Positions 46,800 to 58,049 of a stretch of DNA of 64,000 nt are shown here, piece after piece. Position 1 is the first letter of the stretch. The number at the start of each line of letters is the position of its first letter. The notes below the pieces were generated by a model. It was not told the origin of the DNA and searched no databases. It saw nothing but the letters and a program-made list of their open reading frames with translations. The translations under genes were made by a program, and so were the position numbers. Source of the stretch: Phocoena phocoena (Eukaryota; Chordata; Mammalia; Artiodactyla; Phocoenidae); NCBI RefSeq assembly GCF_963924675.1, contig NC_089221.1, positions 89,694,998-89,758,997 of the forward strand, written 5' to 3'.

Positions 46800-47039
46800 A
46801 AAAGTAAGCGCCTTGTCCAGTTGGCCCCAAACTGCCAGAGGAAAGAGAACACCCACCAGCAGGACAAGGAACTCGAGGGCAACCACCTCCTGTGCAGGCA
46901 GCTCTATACGCAGGGCCCTGGTCTACCAGATGCCAGCAGCAAAGTGAACCAGAGGGGTAAGGAATTTATGAGAGGACAGAATATTTGGAGAGATGAGAGA
47001 GAGAAAGCATTTTTCTTAGGTAGGTAGAACGCTTGTTAA

Positions 47040-47690
47040 GACTGATTATTCTGGGGAAAGGCCAGGGAAGGGCAAATACGTCGACCCCAAAGCTAAAAAT
47101 TAGGACTATGAACAGCCGCCAAGAAAACCCAGCTGATTACGCTGCCTCTAAAGGAGACACATCAGAGAAGAGATTAAATTCAAGCCGCGAAGTTTAAATC
47201 GTGGATGGGCTGTCTGTCAGGATTGGCTGACACCGCTAATGAAATCCGAATCTCTGTGGAAAGCCGCGGGGGATAATACAGAAGTAGAAAGAACGTCAGG
47301 AGGAGGCTGGCTTGAGAAACGAGTGTCCTGGGAGAAGCGAGATGTTAATTAATCAGCGAGCCTGCGGGAACAACCCGTGATCTTCCGCTTCCCCTTCCTG
47401 GAGCTGAGCCCGGCTCTGGGAGAGCCTGAGCCCTGAGGGCTAAATCTGGGGGAAGAGAAATCACTGGAAGGAAAGAAAGGAATTAAAGAACGCAAACAAA
47501 AATAAAAGGGGCTGCTCTGGAGATCATTTTGCACACAAGGGGCGTGGCCTCAGACGCTGCGGACAAGCTGCCCAGTGCAGTGCCCAGGCTGCACCTGGGG
47601 GCGCGCACGCCCTGCAGGGCCTCCACCTTTGGGTCCTCTCTGGCTTTCAGCCCGGGCTTTGCCTGTTAGGGGGTACACAATCCTACACTA
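47040..47690. other. GC-richer, CpG-containing unique block, candidate regulatory element
   Basis: Non-repetitive, with more CpG and GC than surrounding DNA. It contains 'ctgtctgtcaggattggctg' (47208), in which TGTCA and TGACA halves flank an ATTGG (inverted CCAAT), followed by 'gctaatgaaatccg'. A second motif cluster is 'gttaattaatcagcgag' (about 47344). No splice sites or conserved-looking frame are recognisable. It could be a conserved enhancer or a remnant first-exon region. Confidence 0.3.
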
Positions 47691-47911
47691 GATGGGGCTG
47701 GCAAGATCCTGGCTCTCCGGCACGTACAGCCAAGCCTCAGTGGGATTCCCCTCCCCCTGCATTCGGGAACTAGGAATGATCCCATTTGTGCCAGAACAGG
47801 AGACATGTCCATCCTTACTTCTGCCAAGAAGACACTGCTCAGTGGGGCTCAGCAATGTTATAGCCCCAGAGAGTGGTTATTTACCCAGTTCCCCATAGGC
47901 TGTCCTTGGAA

Positions 47912-47939
47912 GTGGCAACAGGGGCGTGGCAACAGGGGC
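47912..47939. repeat. 14-bp tandem duplication
   Basis: 'gtggcaacaggggc' appears twice in direct succession in otherwise unique sequence. Confidence 0.9.
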
Positions 47940-48234
47940 CTTCTCGACATAACCAGAACATCATGGAAAGGAACAGAAGAGACCGCAAGAACCCTACCCA
48001 CTTTGCTCTGGTAAGTCTCCTCTTCCACCTCCCAAGCAGGCCAGCTCTGGGCAAAATTACTATGGGGAAGGGTGGGGCGACAAGGTGATCAGCGTTTCAC
48101 TCTCCTGAACCCTTCCCCTGAGCTCTAGAAGCCTGGCACTCTGATTCTTTCTTCATCTTGGCAATGGCTTCTGCTAGGGGAAGTTCTGCTATTAATTATT
48201 GTCACCTCAAAGTAAATGAGACAGTGGGGTCTAT

Positions 48235-48465
48235 TAAAAATTACGTGAGCTTTGGCATCAAATGATCTAGGTTCAAATCCCGGTGCCACCACGCACTGTG
48301 AAGCGCTAAACAGATAACAGTCTCTTTGAACCTTGGGTCCTCCACCTGCAAAATAAAGATAATAATACCCACACCCCATTGGTGTGCACTTTAATTAAGA
48401 GCAGTATGTGTAAAGGGGCCTAAAGTAGCACTTGCTACCCAGAAGGGCTCCATAAAGTATTCCCT
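48235..48465 (+). repeat. MIR SINE remnant
   Basis: 'gctttggcatcaaatgatc', 'ggttcaaatcccggtgccac', 'cacctgcaaaataaagataa' and 'tgtaaaggggcc' follow the order of the MIR consensus from tRNA-related part to 3' end. It is ancient and non-coding. Confidence 0.85.
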
Positions 48466-48803
48466 TTACCTTTCCTCAACTTTCTCCAAAGATCTCCACT
48501 TCAAAATGCTTATAGAGATAACAGTAACTTGCAGGTAAAAAAATCCATTGTATTCCAACTAGATGTAAAAATGTCTTGAGTTAGGATGAGTTTTGGTGGA
48601 CTCTGTGTTCTCTAAGTATACTAGAGCCCATTTTCTTAAGCATCTCTATCTAACTGCTCTGACCTAACGACACCTCACAAAGGCACCTTAGGACATTCTC
48701 TGCCTCTCATTTCTTCATCTTAAATCTGCTCTGTGACCAGTACAGCCCCGGTATCTGTGAGGCCTTGGCCTTTTTGGAAGGCTGAGAATTGCCTTTCCAC
48801 ATA

Positions 48804-49164
48804 TGTTATGGGCTGAATTCTGTCCCACCGAATTCATATGTTAAAGTCCCAACCCCCAGACCCTCCAAATATGACTGTATTTGGAGAAAGTGTCTTTAAA
48901 AGGGCAATTAAATTAAAATGAGAGTATTAGGGTGAACCCTACTCCAATAGGACTGATGTCCTTATAGGAAGAGGAAACTTGGACATAGATATGCTTGGAG
49001 GGAGAATGCTGTGTGAACATGAAGAGAACTCAGAAGAAGCCAAGGCTGCCAACACTTTGATTTTGGACTTCTAGCTTCCAGAACTGTGAGAAAATAAATT
49101 TCTGTTGTTTAAGCCACTCAGTCCTGTGGAACTTTGTCATGGCAGCCCTAGCAGACTAATACAG
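48804..49164 (+). mobile_element. Solitary ERVL-MaLR LTR (MST/MLT1-like)
   Basis: It starts 'tgttatgggctgaattctg' and contains 'cccaacccccagacc' and 'ccttataggaagaggaaac'. It also has 'cttctagcttccagaactgtg', a polyadenylation signal AATAAA (49093-49098) and the typical 'ttgtttaagccactcagtc'. It ends '...gcagactaatacag'. No internal retroviral region adjoins it, so it is a solo LTR of a long-dead family. The exact subfamily is uncertain. Confidence 0.8.
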
Positions 49165-49194
49165 TATCTATTCTCCCCTTCTTCATTTTAGAAA

Positions 49195-49560
49195 TAGAGT
49201 TCCTCTAGTTTTAGCTAAACATATGGCTGCCCAGCTAGTGACTACATTTCCCAGCCTTCCTCACAGCAAGGTTGAGCCTTATGATTAAGTCTGAGCCAGT
49301 GGGATGTGACTAGAAGTGATGTGGCAACTTCCAGGTCCCAACTTTAAAGGAAAAGCTGCTTGCACTCCACTTCCATTTGTCCACTTCCTGTTGGCAGGGA
49401 GATGGCTACAAGAGGAGCAGCTTCCGTGGTCAAAGAGATGGAAAGCACAGCTGAGCTCTCCTCCAGTACTAGACCACCCCCGATCTATACCCAGAACTTG
49501 ATAGAGAAATACATTGCTACCTGATCCAAGCCTCTGTTGGGTACTTTGGGCCTCCTGATC
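49195..49560. repeat. Probable ancient interspersed repeat, family not identified
   Basis: The segment 'catatggctgcccagctagtgac...tttcccagcc' with 'agccagtgggatgtgactag', 'gaagtgatgtggcaacttcc' is familiar from many mammalian loci as part of a dispersed repeat. I cannot name the family. No coding frame is evident. Confidence 0.45.
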
Positions 49561-50629
49561 ATGGCAGCTTAGCCTGCCTTTGGGCTAATATGGCTGTTCT
49601 CCCTCCAACACCCAGATGCTCTAGTTCCCAGGTTCCCTAGAAACATCCGGCTGTAGGAAGAACAGAGACCACTACTGTTGTTCAAAGTAGAGACTCTCAG
49701 AAATCAGGTGGATGGAGGCCCAGGATCCTGGGATCTTAGAGGGACCTTGGTAACCCTCTGGCTTCCCTTCCCACCTAAGGCAGGTATAGAAATCTCCTCA
49801 TCTGTGTGGCCCACAAGTTCTTATCCAGCCTTTGTGGGAATGATTCCCTTGACACAGATCTCACCCCCTAGGAGGCCACCTTTAACACAGGTGTGGTCCA
49901 AGTGGGTGTGGGACTGACTGTAGTCAGACAGTCCATCCTTCTGTGATCTGAAATCAGCCTCCTATAACTTTGCCCTCTGCTTCTAGTCCCAGCCTCTAGG
50001 GTGAAATGGAGTTAGCCCTGCAAGCATCTAGAAGACCACATTGCTGAACAGAGGGCTTCCCAAATGTCTCAATTCTCAGGGTCCTGAGCGTCATAGTTAA
50101 CTTTATTCACAACATCTAGGCCAAAAGAAATACTACGAAGTTCCATTTAATAAGGAGTTACTCCAAACTAACTTAATAAGTATATCTTAACAACTTAGTA
50201 GCTTGAAATAGTACACATAAACTGAAAGAAAAAAAAATTTTGATTTTGTTCTTAAATAACCACAATTACTTACTAATGGGACATGTGCCCTATTGGGCAC
50301 TGCACAGCTTCTCAGACCTTGGAATCAGATTGGACTTAACCACCCCTCATTCTCTGTTCCACACCAATTTTTATTCAGTACTTGCTTTTTCTTCTAGCAA
50401 CCACTGGAAATCCAGCTTCACAAAGATATGACATCAAATAGACTGTAATATGATCTAAAGTTGAAAATGTAAGGTACATGGAGCTGGTAATTAACATAAT
50501 AGTCAAAAGATGTTTCCCTCAAATTTTTAAAATATCCTGTGGGGTGCCTGTGAATTTCTATGGTACTTTGGGGTGCCTCAGTGCACAGTTTGGGAACCAT
50601 GGACCTAGTCATAATTATTTAGTTATTGG

Positions 50630-50785
50630 AAGTCTACTTGGGTTCAAATCTTGTCAGTTTCCACATCTATAACATTTGTAAAATTATGGTGCCTACTTCA
50701 TATGGGTCTTGTGAAAAATTAAATGTGAGTATACATTTGAAAATGGCTAGCATAGGATCTGACAGAGAGAAGTCCTTTGTATTCA
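50630..50785 (+). repeat. MIR SINE remnant
   Basis: 'cttgggttcaaatcttgtc', 'tgtaaaattatggtgcctac' and 'gtgaaaaattaaatgtgag' match the MIR core and 3' half in order. Confidence 0.75.
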
Positions 50786-51345
50786 GTTTCTATTGCTACA
50801 TAACAAATTATCGTAAACTTAGAGGCTTTAAACAATACGTATTTACCGTCTCACGGTTTCCATCAGGAGACATGGCTTAACTGGGTCCTTTGCACCAGGG
50901 CCTTACCAGACTGCAGTCAGGCATTGGCCAGGGCACAGTGTCGTTAGAGATTCAAATGAAAAAAGCATCACTTCCAAGCTCCTTCAGGTTGGTGGCAGAA
51001 TTCATGTCCTCAAAACTGTAGGACTGAGGTCCCCATTTTATTACTGGCTGTTGGCCAGGGGCTGATTTCAGCTTTTTGTGGCTATACTCAGTTTCCTGTC
51101 ATGTGACCCCCTTCACAGGTAGTTTTATATGACAGCAGCTTGCTTCTTCAAGGCCAAAGGAAGAATTTCTCTTTCCAGTCTTCAACGACAAGAGTCTTAT
51201 ATAATGAAACATAATCATGGGAACAGCATTTGCCATGTAAATAATCTCATCAAGAGAGTGACCTGTCATCACTTTTGCATCACATATTCTGTTCAACAGA
51301 AGAAACCCACAGGTTCCGCCCACACTCACGGAAAGTTACTCTAAG
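50786..51345 (-). mobile_element. MLT1-type MaLR LTR, minus strand
   Basis: Read on the plus strand it starts 'ttctattgctacataacaaattatc', 'cttagaggctttaaacaata' and continues with 'ccttcaggttggtggcagaattc', 'gtaggactgaggtccccat', 'ggctgttggccaggggctg' and 'aggttccgcccacactcacgg'. This is the reverse complement order of older MLT1 LTRs. No ORF or promoter activity can be inferred. Confidence 0.72.
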
Positions 51346-51519
51346 AGGGAATGACTCATTGGGGGCCACCTTAGGTTAGGTCTACCGCAGCCTTGAAAAT
51401 ACTGTCATGCCCCCTTCTTTTCTCCAGGCTAAATATGCACAAGTGCATCAACTCTACCCTGCGTGGCTCTACCCCCTGTGCTGACATCAAAAGACTTTTG
51501 CCTTGGGAGGAAACTGGCT

Positions 51520-51530
51520 GGGGGGGGGGG
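51520..51530. repeat. G11 homopolymer
   Basis: Eleven consecutive G between unique flanks; length may be unreliable. Confidence 0.8.
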
Positions 51531-51609
51531 TGGTGTCCAGCACTGCTTTGTTGTGTAGGGGAACTGGGTCCCATGAAGAGTGGTAGATGACACAGTGGAG
51601 TCACTTTCC

Positions 51610-51740
51610 ATTTCCATTTAATTTACTCACCCTTCCACTCATTTATTCAACCATTTTTGGGGAACAATTTCTATGATACAGGCCCCGGTCTGGCACTGAA
51701 GGCAAACAAGGATTAAGGAAAATCCTCATGGTCCCTGTAC
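51610..51740 (+). repeat. L2 3'-end remnant
   Basis: 'ccactcatttattcaacca', '...ctatgatacaggccccggtctggcactg' region, and 'aaaatcctcatggtccctgt' follow the usual L2 tail order. It is old and diverged. Confidence 0.65.
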
Positions 51741-54700
51741 ACAGGGTCCCATCCCCCCATATTGGACACAGACCCCACCGTTTGAATCCATTCAAATGGT
51801 ACCTTTAGCACATTTCCTAGCCTTGTGACTCCTTTGAGGTCACGGAATTGATACTCCCTGGGAAGAGCTGTGGCCACTCGTTTAATACAGATGTGGTCAA
51901 GAGCCATTGGCCCTGGGGAGAAAGAGAGGGAAGTGGCAGAGGTGGGTGACACAGAGCAAAGAGAATATGCACAGGTCGGGGTACTTGAGTTTCAGGGCCC
52001 TCTCGATGTGTGTTCCTGGAGTTCCCCAGAGCTCAGTTTCTTCATCTGAACAGAGTAGGGGTGATCTGAACCAGTGTCTACTGAACGTTCCACCACTAAA
52101 CACTCATCTTTATTATCCTCCCAACGTGCGCATTTTGAAAAATTGTGTCTCTCCAGATCAGTTGCACACATTAAAAAGTAGTCAAGAGGTTTTCCCATGA
52201 AATCAGCAGTGCTATACCTGAGTTGCTATCATTCCAGTCAAACACTGAGAAGCTAATGCTTTTGGCAGACACAGATAGCCAGGGGGCATGCAACTAAGTG
52301 CAAGACGTTAGAAACTGAAAAATGCTCGTGGCACCCAATATTACTGCTGTGGCCCTCTGTGCATACAGGGGCCCAGCCTACCTGATATTTCCTCAAAGTG
52401 GTATGTGAGCCACTAGGTAATCCTAGAGATGATTTAGGTGGCATATCATATTTATAGGTACATATTCATTTTCATATGCAATAATAAAAATTATAAGTAG
52501 CCCATCAAACCAATGAGATAACATCCATTTTAAATAAACTAAGTGAAAAAAAATTATACAGAATAAAATAAGTACCAATCCAGGTGGTACATGACTCAGT
52601 AACACCATGTGCAAATGACTGGCACTTGAGAAACTGGCTTTCCTCACTCCCAAGGACCCTCACCCACGTTGTGTGATGCTGTTTGAGTGCACTTCCTTTC
52701 TCAGGGCAGCTCCCACATACCACCCCAACTCCTCTCAGCCTCTACAAGAATGGGGCTCTTAGACACACTAGGAAAATGGTGCTCCAAATAGCCAAACTGG
52801 CTAGCCAGCTCTTTGGTTCCTGTGTTTTGAACTGCTGATCGGCTGTTTTACAAGAGCCCTAGCTTTTCCATCCCTATAATTTGCTGTCAAACATCAGACA
52901 GCAAAGCAAAACATGACAATGGTCAGGGATGTTTCTGTCTTGAGATTTAAAAAAATAACGGTATCGTTCTCACTAAAGATCAAATGCAAGGCTGTTTCAC
53001 TCAGAAGCACATCAAGAATTGTGTTGCCTTGATGCTTCCCCTGACCCTCCTCTGTGTGATACATTAGGATGCCTGCTTTAGAAATATTTTTCTTTTTTCT
53101 TTTTATTCCCCAGCATTTTTCCTGGCAAGAAGTTGACAGTGAAGAGGTGAAAACTAAACCTAGAGCCTCGACACTGGAGATTACCAAGAGACTAAATGAG
53201 AGGTCTGTCTGTCTGTCTCGGGTACATCCACAGGTCCCCACCTCCTCGCCAGCTAAGTACTGTGGACAGAGAGCCATGGCACACTGTCTTGATTTATTTG
53301 TGCGTGCTATATTCCTCAGAAACACATCTTTTAAAGGGAGGAAATTGGTATTTTTGTATCTTTTATGGATGGGATACTTTCTCCCTATCTATAATAGTTT
53401 GGAAATGCTTTTAAGAAACCCAGATGATGAGGTTAGGAATAAATCTTTCTTCTGGCCTTGGAGTTCCCTGACAGAAGAAGAATGAACAAGGGCCTCTGCA
53501 AGACCAGCAGAGCAACAACACCATCTCACGTGTCTAGAAGAATCATGCCGCTCCACTGTCATACCCACGCCTCCATGAGGCAGGAGTGGGGAAGAGGGGC
53601 TTAGCCTCAGTGTAGGGAGTAAGGGCAGGAGGGAGATTTGCCTGGTATTGAATACAAAGGCCAATGCACTGAGAACAGCTTATGGGATGGTTGCAATTGA
53701 CATCTACCTATTTATTAGAGCAAAATATGCTCCTAGTTTGAGGAAAATAGAATGGGCAGCAGGAGAGCCACCTGGCTTAGTTCTCTGAAAAATTTTAAAT
53801 GCTTTTGCCTCTTCCAGTGGTGTATGTCATGCTGGATACTTCCCCCATCCTCTTCTCCCCTTCCATCTGCCCTTCTAAGATCTGCTGCCCCAATTCTGAG
53901 CTCCCTGCAGCAGCCCTGGATTCCATTATCTGTCTGTCTCCTAATGTGACTCAGCCCTTGGGCTCACCACTCTTTGGTCTCGGGGTGCTCAGAAGCCCAG
54001 GAAAGTAAGAGAGCATCACAGCTCACAGAGGGAATATTCTACAAGTGCTGGGAGGAGGGAGAAGAGAGGAGGTGGAGGAGAAAGTTGTTGTCACATGTTT
54101 TTTCTTGGGATCCAGTTAATTTACATCACTGTTGGAAATGAGGGAACATATTCACCTTATGAACATATTTAAAGCTCTTTTATGCTAGTTATAACAATAA
54201 CAGCCACTCACATAAGAAAAGCTTGAGTTACGTTTCAAGGACCTATCCTATCTATTGCCTCATTCATCCCCAAAGCAGTGCTAGCTCAGGACACTCTCAA
54301 GGACCTGCTATGTTTGAACATCTACTAGGAAGGGTGTTGACTGACAGAATTCACAAGAATCACCCAACCTTCTTGCCCACAAAGTGAAGCAATGCCTTCA
54401 GATCTCTGGCCTACAGATGCCAAAGGGGGGTTGGAAGGGTCAAAGGTTGGGGGCCATAAAAGTTTGAGATTATCTTGATAGTGAAAGGGGATTCTCTTAA
54501 TAACTGGGACCACAGGACAATCCTAGGCAAACTGGGAGGTGCAGTCACCAATTCTAAGGGACCCTGCTGGACACTGCCTCCCTATCTGCCACATAGAGCC
54601 CCTCCCCCTTTTGTTTTTTGCAAAATTAACTTTGTAATGTTGAACTCGTACAAATTGAGATTTATTTAGGATGCATGCAATGCACTGGGGATGAAGAGAG

Positions 54701-55371
54701 GTAGATTTCCAGAAAATACATCTAAAAGGGAATATAGGGAAAAGAAAAAATTATTGCTCATTGGAATTGAACTATATGGAAAGATACTAGCAATGTAATT
54801 CAGAGCCAGAAATGTGACTCTGCTCAAATACAGAGATATTTCACTATAAACTGCTTTCCTTTCATTATCTCATCAGCCCAAGTTCAGTCATCTTGTGCTA
54901 CTTTGTCCAGTTGATTATAAAGGCAGTGGGGTGCTTACAGGACTCAGTGAAGCTGGCTGCTGGGGATTGGGGGAGAGCAAAGCAGATGAAGAGATTGGCC
55001 TGGCACATGAGAAAGCAAGCTTCCCCAGCTGTGGGGCCATGAGTAAGCGATGACATCCCTCCAAGTTTCAGTTACCTAATCTGTATGTGGCAGGGGCACA
55101 GCTCAAGCCTAAAACACATTCCCTGCAGGATTAAGGCACTGGCTCCAGTTGAAATCATGTCCCTGGAGGATTCAGGCCTATCTGGGGATAATTAGAGGAC
55201 TGGTGTGCAATGCTCTAAGGCCTATCGTTAGATAAATGATTAAGGAGTCATGGTCAGTATGGGAGGATGGACAGATTTCAGGCACACAAAGTTTGTCAGT
55301 CATGATTCCCAACTGATATAGCCCATCCAGAGGGGCCAATTTATATGCTTTTGTCTCTTTTTAAGAATACC
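51741..55371. other. Mostly unique noncoding DNA, no gene seen
   Basis: No supported exon. A pyrimidine tract plus AG at about 53085-53114 precedes a frame running to 53485, but its product has no family resemblance and the frame ignores the splice-like site. A faint L2/MIR-like stretch lies at about 54185-54300, and a MIR-like stretch at about 55030-55095. The rest shows nothing I can name. Confidence 0.5.
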
Positions 55372-57620
55372 AACCCCAAGGCCAGCATGACCCTGATACC
55401 AAAATCAGACAAGGACACCACAAGAAAAGAAAATTACAGGCCAATATTGCTAATGAACATAGATGCAAAAATCCTCAGTAAAATATTAGCAAACCAAATT
55501 CAGCAGGATTGCTGAAAAGGGTACTTTTAAAAGGATTATACATCATGACCAAGTGGGATTTATTCCAGGGATATAAGGATAGTTCAGCATCCACAAATCG
55601 ATCAATGTGATTCACCATGTTAACAAAATGAAAGATAAAAATCATATGATGATCTTAATAGATGCAGAAAAAGCATCTGACCAAATTCAACATCCATTTA
55701 TGATGAAAACTCTCAACAAAGTGGGCATAGAGGAAACGTACCTCAACATAATAAAGGCCATATATGACAAACCCACAGCTAAATACACACTCAATGATCA
55801 GAAGCTGAGAGCTTTTCCCTCTAAGATCAGGAACAAGACAAGGATGCCCACTCTTACCACTTTTATTCAACATAGTATTGGAAGCCCTGGCCAGAGCAAT
55901 TAGGCAAGAAAAAGAAACAAAAGGCATTCAAATCGGAGAAGAAGTAAAACTGTCAGTACTTGCAGATGACATGACATTTTACATAGAAAACCTTAAAGAC
56001 TCCACCAAAAAACTGTCAGAACTAATCAAAGAATTCAGGATAAAAAATTAATATACAAAAATTGGTTGCATTTCTATACACTAATAACAAGCTATCCAAA
56101 AGGAAAGTGAAAAAAACAATCCTATTTACAATTGCATCAAAAAGAATAAAATACCAGGAATAAATTCAACCAAGGAGATCCAAGACCTGTACACTAAAGA
56201 CTATAACACATTGATGAAAAAAATTGAAGATGCAAATAAATGTAAAAATAACCACGCTTATGGATTTAAAGAATATTGTTAAAATGTCCATATACCCAAA
56301 GAAATCTAGAGATTCAGTGCAATCTTTATCAAAATTCTAATGGCATTTTTCATGGAAACACGACAGACAAGCCTAAAATGTGTATGGAATCACAAAAGAT
56401 CCCAAGAATCCAAAGCAATCTTGAGAAAGAAGAACAAAGCTAGAGGCATCATGCTCCCAGATTTCAAACTACACTACAAAGCTATAGTAATCAAAATGGT
56501 ATGATATTGGCATAAAAACAGACACATAGATCAATGGGACAGAATAGACAGCCCAGAGATAAACCCACGCATATATGGCCAATTAATTTATGACAAAGGG
56601 GACAAGAATATACAATGAGGAAAGAATAGTCTCTTCAATAAATGTTGTTGGGAAAACTGGACAGCCACATGCAAAAGAACATAACTGGGCCACTATCTTA
56701 CACCACACGCAAAAATTAACTCAAAATGGATTAATGACTTATATGAAGACCTGATGACATAAAACTAGAAAAAAACAGTCAGTAAGCACCTTAATATTGG
56801 TTATGGTGATGATTTTTTAGATTTGACAACAAAAGCAAAAATAAACAAGTGGGGTTTTATCAAACTAAAAAGCTTCTACAAAGCAAAGGAAACCATCAAC
56901 AAAATGAAAAGGCAGCCTACTGAATGGGAGAAAATATTTCCAAATCATGTACCTGATAAGGGGTTAATATCCAAAATATATAGAGAACTCATGCAACTCA
57001 ATAGTGAATAATAATAATAATTCAGTTAAAAATGGGCAGAAAATCTGAATAGACATTTTTCCAAAGATGACATAGACAGGGCCAATGGGTACATGAAAAG
57101 GGGCTCAACATTGCTAATCATCAGAGAAATGCAAATGAAAACCACAGTGAAATATCACCTCACACCTGTCAGAATGGCTACTATCAAAAAGATAAGAAAT
57201 AATAAATGTTGGCAAGGATGTGGAGAAAAGGAAACTCTTGTTCACTGTTGGTGGGAATGTAAATTGCTGCAGCCACTATGGAAAGAAAGCATGGAGGTTC
57301 CTCAAAAAATTAAAAATAGGACTACCAGCAATTCCACTTCTGGGTATTTATCCAAAGAACACAAAAAAACATCAACTCAAAAAGATGTATGCACCCCCAT
57401 GTTCATTGCAGCATTACTTACAATAGCCAAGACCTGGAAGTAACCTAAGTATCCAAACGATAGATGAATGAAGAAAATGTGGTATTTATATACAACGGCA
57501 TATTAGCCATAAAAATGAAATCGTGTCATTTGTGACAACATGGATAGAACTTGAGGACATTATTCTAAGTGAAATAAGTGAAAGAAAGACAAATACTGTG
57601 TGATCTTGCTTACATGTGGG
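55372..57620 (+). pseudogene. L1 ORF2 remnant (RT half)
   Basis: Reverse-transcriptase sequence in pieces. 55607-55903 has '[20 protein letters not shown]' (first catalytic Asp region) and then shifts frame inside the '[10 protein letters not shown]' segment. The catalytic box near 55958-55970 reads L-A-D-D instead of F-A-D-D. The insert 'gattgctgaaaagggtac' near 55507 is foreign to the family pattern. The end region (57093-57443) holds '[20 protein letters not shown]'. Multiple frameshifts rule out activity. Confidence 0.87.
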
Positions 57621-57673
57621 AAGGAAAGAAGGGAGGGAGGGAGGGAAGGAAAGAAGGGAGGAAGGAAGGGAGG
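57618..57673. repeat. Purine-rich (GGAA/GGGA)n microsatellite
   Basis: Almost purely A/G, made of gggaagga, gggagggaggga and gaaggaag units, within the L1 3' region. Confidence 0.9.
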
Positions 57674-58049
57674 ACCAAAAAAATGAACTCATAGAAAACA
57701 GATTAGTGGTTGCCAAAGGCCGAGTTGGGGGCAGGGGGGGTGTCTTAGAAATAGGTGAAGGGGGTCAAATGGAACAAATTTCCAGTTAAGTCATGGGGAT
57801 GTAATGTTCAGCAATGGGGACTATAGTTAGTAGTACTGTATTGCATATTTGAAAGTTGCTGAGAGCAAATCTTAAAAGTTCTCATCTCAAGAAAAAAATT
57901 TCTGTAATTATGTGTGCTGTCAGATGTTAACTAGACTTGTCGTGGTGATTATTCTGAAATACATACAAATACCAAATCATTATGTTGTACACCTGAAACT
58001 AATATAATGTTATGTGTTAATTATAGCTCAATTAAAAAACAAAGACGAA

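Larger units (their letters stand above)
55372..58045 (+). mobile_element. 5'-truncated older L1 (RT to 3'UTR)
   Basis: It begins within ORF2 just upstream of the RT core ('ggccagcatgaccctgatacc') and runs through the RT, the thumb and the Cys-rich C-terminus. The 3'UTR ends 'gctcaattaaaaaacaaag'. A (GGAA/GGGA)n tract lies at 57618-57673 in the position of the 3' polypurine region. No clear TSD was found by eye. It is more diverged than the 35.7 kb copy. Confidence 0.9.

Noticed and set aside
48804..51345. Two LTR-type repeats about 1.6 kb apart considered as ends of one provirus
   Set aside because: They are in opposite orientation, have different sequences, and the DNA between contains MIR and no gag/pol/env-like sequence.
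53069..53485. Open frame of 138 codons downstream of a pyrimidine tract ending in CAG, looking like a terminal exon
   Set aside because: The frame begins upstream of the would-be acceptor, the product has no recognisable family, and no partner donor or polyadenylation context stands out. Chance is more likely.
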